Shown one piece after another: positions 6,155 through 9,027 of a DNA stretch of 9,027 bases. The notes under the pieces were generated by a model that saw nothing but the letters and a program-made list of their open reading frames with translations, was not told the DNA's origin and did no database searches. Every line of letters begins with the position of its first letter. Positions within the stretch are counted from its first letter, which is position 1. This stretch comes from Candidatus Iainarchaeum sp. Lineage in GTDB: Archaea; Iainarchaeota; Iainarchaeia; Iainarchaeales; GCA-2688035. Position numbers and translations under genes: made by a program. The stretch is taken from contig JAFCCZ010000038.1 of NCBI GenBank assembly GCA_017609945.1, forward strand, positions 1 to 9,027. The letters run 5' to 3'.

Positions 6155-7225
6155 ATGGACCTGGAGAAAAGAATTGCGCTGATTTCCGAGGTTGGCGAAG
6201 AGATTATCACCGAGGCCGACTTGCACACCCTGCTTGAGAAGAAGGCACACCCGATTGCTTACGACGGGTTTGAGCCAAGCGGGCGGGTGCACATTGCACA
6301 GGGCCTGATGCGCGCGATAAACGTCAACAAGATGATTAAGGCAGGTTGCAAATTCAATATGCTGGCTGCTGACTGGCATGCCTGGGCAAACAACAAGCTT
6401 GGCGGGGACCTTGAAAAGATTCAGAGGTCAGGAGACTTTCTTATAGAGGTGTGGAAGGCCTCGGGAATGAACATTAAGAAGGTAAATTTTGTCAGAAGCA
6501 GTGACTTGCTTGCAAGGAAAAGTTACTGGAAGACAGTTATGAGGATTGCGAGGGCAAACTCTGTTAAGCGCCTGATGAGGTGCAGCCAGATAATGGGCAG
6601 GAAAGAGGGGGAAAAGCTCAGCGGGTCGCAAATTTTTTACCCTTGCATGCAGGCAGCGGACATTTTTGAGCTGAAGGCAGACATTACACAGCTTGGAATG
6701 GACCAGAGAAAAGTAAATGTTTTGGCGCGGGAAACCGGCCCAAAGCTTGGATTCTGGAAGCCGGTTGTTGTAAACCACCACATGCTGCTTGGCCTGCAGC
6801 GGCCGAAAACAAATGCAACGGGGGCTGACCGCAGCGTTGAGCTGAAGATGAGCAAGAGTGTTCCGGACTCAGCGATCTTCATGACCGATTCAGAGGAAGA
6901 GGTTGAGCGGAAGATAAACAAGGCTTTCTGCCCGGGGAAAGAGATTAAGGAAAACCCAATTGTTGAGTACGCTGAGTTCCTGGTTTTTGAAAAGTTTAAG
7001 AAAATGAAGATTGAGAGGCCAACAAAGTTTGGGGGCAACATGGAGCTGGGATCAATAAAAGAGCTGCACGAAAGGTATTCAAGTGGGCAGTTGCACCCAA
7101 TGGATTTGAAGGGGGCGGTTGCAGGCTATGTGAACAAAATGCTTGCCCCGGTCAGAAAGCACTTCTCAAAGGGCAAGCCCAAAAAGCTTCTGGAAGATGT
7201 AAAGGACTTTGAAGTAACCAGATAG
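6155..7225 (+). CDS. tyrS: Tyrosyl-tRNA synthetase, archaeal/eukaryotic type
   Basis: This class I enzyme attaches tyrosine to tRNA-Tyr. The 356-residue product has the ATP-binding HIGH variant 'HIAQ' at 46-49 within 'YDGFEPSGRVHIAQG' and 'KMSKS' at 231-235. Tyrosine-pocket residues fall at the spacing known from the M. jannaschii enzyme: Tyr36, Tyr162, Gln166, Asp169 and Gln184 ('YPCMQAAD...GMDQ'). There is no bacterial S4 domain, as expected for an archaeal enzyme. From memory, the segments around 36-62, 162-190 and 238-262 are closer to plant cytosolic TyrRS than to the short M. jannaschii form. Oddities are about ten to fifteen extra residues (216-230) just before KMSKS, and Val236 where such enzymes often have Asp. 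One base separates its stop from the convergent transglutaminase-like gene. Confidence 0.96.
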   Translation: MDLEKRIALISEVGEEIITEADLHTLLEKKAHPIAYDGFEPSGRVHIAQGLMRAINVNKMIKAGCKFNMLAADWHAWANNKLGGDLEKIQRSGDFLIEVWKASGMNIKKVNFVRSSDLLARKSYWKTVMRIARANSVKRLMRCSQIMGRKEGEKLSGSQIFYPCMQAADIFELKADITQLGMDQRKVNVLARETGPKLGFWKPVVVNHHMLLGLQRPKTNATGADRSVELKMSKSVPDSAIFMTDSEEEVERKINKAFCPGKEIKENPIVEYAEFLVFEKFKKMKIERPTKFGGNMELGSIKELHERYSSGQLHPMDLKGAVAGYVNKMLAPVRKHFSKGKPKKLLEDVKDFEVTR

Positions 7226-7226
7226 A

Positions 7227-7907
7227 TTATCCCTTCGGCGGATTGTATTTGCCAAACTTTGAAAGCGAAGTAATGCCAATATCCCATGCGTCAAGGCCCT
7301 CGGCAAATGCATCAGACTGTTTTTTCTCCTCAATTTCCCTAAACCTTGCTTCAGAAACTGGGGTAATTAAGGGAGGTATTTTTTTAGGGTCAATGTGGAG
7401 AGCTGCAGCTCCGCGGCTTCGTGCTACACGCCTGGTAAGCTCTGTTAGAGGGTCTGCCTCAAACCATTTTCCGTCCAAGAAAAACAATGTGGTTGAGTGA
7501 ATTCCCTCTCTGGTAAATTTTGCGGGAATTTTCTTTGCGCGAAGGACTACGCACAGGGCAACATTGTAGTCTACGCAGCCCTCAACTGCCGTAAAATTTC
7601 CCTGCCTGGATTTGGAAACTACCACAAACCTGTCCCTAATTATTGTAGCTGCGTTCCTTTTCGCGTAAATTCCGCTTAATCCCTGCAAATCAAACTTTTT
7701 TCTCTTAAAACGCACAAGGTCTGCAAGAACTGCCCTCACGGCTTCCATGCTGGCCCCTGGAAATCTTCTAGCATAGCCTCTAACTGTTTTGGTTACGGCG
7801 GTTTGCTTTCCTGGCTTCAGAAACTTTCTCAGTCTGGCCGGAAGCGCTGGCCTGGGCCTGGCGCGACGCCCTTTCCTTGTCTTGGTGGATCTGTGTGTTC
7901 TCGCCAT
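7227..7907 (-). CDS. Transglutaminase-like domain protein with a basic N-terminal tail
   Basis: The 226-residue product contains a transglutaminase-like core. 'GCVDYNVALCVVLRAKKIPAKF' supplies the candidate nucleophile Cys111 and the usual 'LRAxxIPA' helix, followed by His137 and Asp152 in 'DGKWFEADPLT', the family's Cys-His-Asp order. Members of this fold include peptidases and transferases, and the substrate here is unknown. The first 48 residues are extremely basic (18 Arg or Lys) with no hydrophobic signal segment, which suggests nucleic-acid or ribosome binding rather than export. The C-terminal third is unrecognised. I chose the ATG at 7907. An in-frame TTG at 7919 would add four residues, but it lies only about 22 bases from the box A. 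The gene converges on tyrS with one base between stops. Confidence 0.72.
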   Translation of the reverse strand: MARTHRSTKTRKGRRARPRPALPARLRKFLKPGKQTAVTKTVRGYARRFPGASMEAVRAVLADLVRFKRKKFDLQGLSGIYAKRNAATIIRDRFVVVSKSRQGNFTAVEGCVDYNVALCVVLRAKKIPAKFTREGIHSTTLFFLDGKWFEADPLTELTRRVARSRGAAALHIDPKKIPPLITPVSEARFREIEEKKQSDAFAEGLDAWDIGITSLSKFGKYNPPKG

Positions 7908-7935
7908 GGTTTCCCACAAATTAATTCCGGCGTTA

Positions 7936-7957
7936 TCTTTAAATACTTCAATAAATT
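7936..7957. promoter_or_regulatory. AT-rich divergent promoter region of the transglutaminase-like and Yip1-like genes
   Basis: The 71-base gap contains TCTTTAAATA at 7936-7945. On the minus strand it is centred about 34 bases before the ATG at 7907. On the plus strand CAATAAATTA nearby (7948-7957) is centred about 26 bases before the ATG at 7979. A further TATATA at 7961 is too close to the plus-strand start to be its box A. Inferred from position only. Confidence 0.4.
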
Positions 7958-7978
7958 ACTATATAGCGAAGTGTTTGC

Positions 7979-8584
7979 ATGAACTTAAATGTGTTAAAAC
8001 CAAGGCAGGCTGTTGAAAGCGCTTTTGAAAAGCCCAACCCAGGGCTGGCAATAGCCCTTGTTTTTATTTCCTGCCTGGCCAGCCTTGCCATGCCAATTAT
8101 TCTCGGGGTCCAAATAGATTTGGTTGGCTTTGCGGTCAACACAGTTGTTTCCTCTTACCTTTCGTTCCTGGCGCTTGCGGTGCTGATTTATATCGCGGCG
8201 TTTGTGCTAAGGGGAAAGGACTCAATTACTGGGCAGTTTTCCGGAATTGTTTCCGCCCTCGGATTGCTTTGGATTCCAATCCTTGCAGGGATCATAATTT
8301 CGCTTGTTCTGGCGCCAAGCATTCTTTCACCAGAAGTGCTGACCCTCGCAAAGGAGTATCAGGCAGGCGAAATCGGGGCTTACGCGTTTGCAAGCGAAGT
8401 AGCTTTCATTGCAGAGGGAATTTTAGGAACCCTCTACCTGTTTGCAGCGGTTTTTCTGGTAATTGGCCTGGTTAACCTTTACCTGCTTTACCGCATTGTA
8501 AGCAAGCTCTTTGACTTCAAAATTCTTGGAAACCTAGTGGTTATGGCTGCAATTCTGTTCCTGCTTGGATTTCTGCCAATTTAA
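7979..8584 (+). CDS. Yip1-domain-like five-helix membrane protein
   Basis: This 201-residue integral membrane protein has about five hydrophobic segments (roughly 22-42, 60-77, 86-112, 147-171, 182-200). The N terminus 'LKPRQAVESAFEKPNPGLAIAL' follows the pattern of prokaryotic Yip1-family proteins, where a short 'P...af..P..gl' stretch precedes helix 1. The polar 'LRGKDSITGQFSGIVSALG' between helices 2 and 3 is also typical of the family. Function in archaea is unknown; in eukaryotes Yip1 proteins act in membrane trafficking, which should not be transferred here. No catalytic residues are visible. The ATG at 7979 is the natural start, with 'FEKP' about 20 residues before helix 1. It is on the same strand as the LysW-like gene downstream, but that gene has its own box A. 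Confidence 0.6.
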   Translation: MNLNVLKPRQAVESAFEKPNPGLAIALVFISCLASLAMPIILGVQIDLVGFAVNTVVSSYLSFLALAVLIYIAAFVLRGKDSITGQFSGIVSALGLLWIPILAGIIISLVLAPSILSPEVLTLAKEYQAGEIGAYAFASEVAFIAEGILGTLYLFAAVFLVIGLVNLYLLYRIVSKLFDFKILGNLVVMAAILFLLGFLPI

Positions 8585-8590
8585 ATAAAA

Positions 8591-8604
8591 CGCCAAATTT
8601 AGCG
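8591..8604. repeat. Imperfect palindrome upstream of the LysW-like gene
   Basis: CGCCAAATTTAGCG is a 14-base palindrome with one mismatched pair. It lies about 20 bases upstream of the box A of the LysW-like gene and seven bases after the Yip1-like stop. It could be an activator site, but a single 12-of-14 palindrome in AT-rich DNA can easily arise by chance. Confidence 0.2.
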
Positions 8605-8624
8605 CTTTCCTCAAAGAAACCGAA

Positions 8625-8634
8625 AGCTTTAAAT
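8625..8634 (+). promoter_or_regulatory. Box A for the LysW-like gene
   Basis: AGCTTTAAAT matches the other box A elements in this window. With the usual spacing, transcription would begin near 8655, downstream of both ATG codons at 8633 and 8642. This argues that neither ATG is the true start. Confidence 0.5.
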
Positions 8635-8673
8635 GCCAGTAATGCTGAAAGATACTACTTCAGGAAAGGCTTG

Positions 8674-8680
8674 GGTGATT
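8674..8680 (+). promoter_or_regulatory. Shine-Dalgarno GGTGATT deciding the TTG start
   Basis: GGTGATT is complementary to the conserved 3' end of archaeal 16S rRNA. Its GGTG core ends six bases before the TTG at 8684, an ideal spacing, while no such site precedes the ATG codons at 8633 or 8642. Confidence 0.5.
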
Positions 8681-8683
8681 GAT

Positions 8684-8884
8684 TTGAAGGTAAAGTGCCC
8701 TGACTGCAAGTACAAGTTTGACATAGACCAGAATGAATACGATGACGGGGACTATCTTAGTTGCCCGGACTGTAATCTGGAGCTGGCAATTGAGCTGGAC
8801 GACTTTGGCAAAATGAGGGTAAAGACCGCCAAAGAAAAGGAAATGGACGAACTTGACGAATTTGACGAATACTACGAAGACTAG
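8684..8884 (+). CDS. LysW-like acidic zinc-ribbon protein
   Basis: With the TTG start this is a 66-residue protein with two knuckles, 'CPDC' at 5-8 and 'CPDC' at 27-30, spaced as in a zinc ribbon. It resembles LysW, the amino-group carrier protein of lysine/arginine biosynthesis: Cys pair, acidic linker ending 'DDGDYLSCPDC', then 'LELAIELDDFGK' and a strongly acidic tail. LysW usually ends in EDWGE, whose terminal Glu is modified; here the tail is 'DELDEFDEYYED' with a terminal Asp, so classical carrier function is uncertain. It could instead be a general zinc-ribbon protein. The frame is open from an ATG at 8633, but the promoter and GGTGATT positions favour 8684, which also puts the first Cys at residue 5 as in LysW. 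No lysine or arginine biosynthesis gene is nearby; a RimK/LysX-type ligase is 3.4 kb away. Confidence 0.7.
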   Translation: MKVKCPDCKYKFDIDQNEYDDGDYLSCPDCNLELAIELDDFGKMRVKTAKEKEMDELDEFDEYYED

Positions 8885-8906
8885 TTGAATTACACGCTTG
8901 GCGCCA

Positions 8907-9026
8907 TCACACTAGCAGGTGCAGGTAGATGTATGCCGCTCCGATTATTATTCCGGCTGTGGCCACGACCGCGATTTGGGTTGTGATGTCCACTTCTGGA
9001 ATGGTTGGGATTATTGATATTGGAGT
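8907..9026 (-). CDS. C-terminal end of a membrane-anchored protein (partial)
   Basis: The minus strand is open from the right edge to a TGA at 8907-8909, giving the last 39 residues of a protein. A Pro/Ile/Thr-containing stretch with 'PTIPEVD' precedes one hydrophobic helix, about 19 residues from 'TQIAVVATAG' to 'IIIGAAYIYL', and the chain ends four residues later at 'LLV'. This looks like an extracellular protein with a C-terminal membrane anchor. Nothing can be said about the main domain, which lies beyond the window. It converges on the LysW-like gene with 22 bases between stops. The coding call rests on the open frame and its anchor-like composition. Confidence 0.45.
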   Translation of the reverse strand, partial: TPISIIPTIPEVDITTQIAVVATAGIIIGAAYIYLHLLV

Positions 9027-9027
9027 G

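Noticed and set aside
8633..8683. Seventeen-residue N-terminal extension of the LysW-like protein from the ATG at 8633
   Set aside because: The box A covers this ATG, and a strong GGTGATT precedes the TTG at 8684.
1..9027. tRNA, rRNA, CRISPR arrays, insertion sequences or integrase attachment sites
   Set aside because: No cloverleaf-like stretch, no regularly spaced direct repeats, no transposase or recombinase motif and no terminal inverted repeats were seen; nearly all bases are accounted for by coding regions.

Overview
This window looks archaeal. The evidence is a RibL-type FAD synthase, a TyrRS of the archaeal/eukaryotic class, genes preceded by TATA-like box A elements 23-31 bases before the start codon (consistent with leaderless or very short-leader transcripts), and one Shine-Dalgarno of the archaeal GGTGAT form. 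Genes are packed very tightly: convergent pairs are separated by 1 or 4 bases, and one pair shares its stop codons. I would guess a small-genome archaeon, possibly a DPANN lineage, but the sequence alone does not prove that placement. No rRNA, tRNA, CRISPR array or mobile element was seen.

Layout, left to right. On the minus strand is a six-helix membrane protein resembling a riboflavin ECF-transporter S component (35-577). Next come guaB (IMP dehydrogenase, minus, 630-2072) and purA (adenylosuccinate synthetase, plus, 2134-3390). These are transcribed divergently from a 61-base gap holding one shared TATA-like element. Both enzymes use IMP, one towards GMP and the other towards AMP, so this gap sits at the purine branch point.

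The centre of the window is the most interesting part. A minus-strand operon holds two ATP-grasp paralogues (5201 to 3395). The first-transcribed one has lost most ATP-grasp catalytic motifs, and the second is an intact RimK/LysX-type amino-acid ligase overlapping it by 8 bases. Divergent from this operon is a small retropepsin-like protein with a DTGA active site (5297-5677), of the family known to associate with RimK. I read the trio as a candidate peptide-tagging 'writer/eraser' module, with a degenerate ATP-grasp subunit as its unusual part. Further right is a LysW-like acidic zinc-ribbon protein (8684-8884, start revised here). It might be a carrier or substrate for such a ligase, but it is 3.4 kb away and this link is speculative.

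The right half contains ribL (FAD synthase, minus), tyrS (plus), a transglutaminase-like cysteine-hydrolase-fold protein with a very basic N-terminal tail (minus), a five-helix Yip1-like membrane protein (plus), the LysW-like protein (plus), and the C-terminal end of a membrane-anchored protein running off the right edge (minus). The RibU-like transporter and RibL together suggest a cell that imports riboflavin and finishes flavin cofactors itself.
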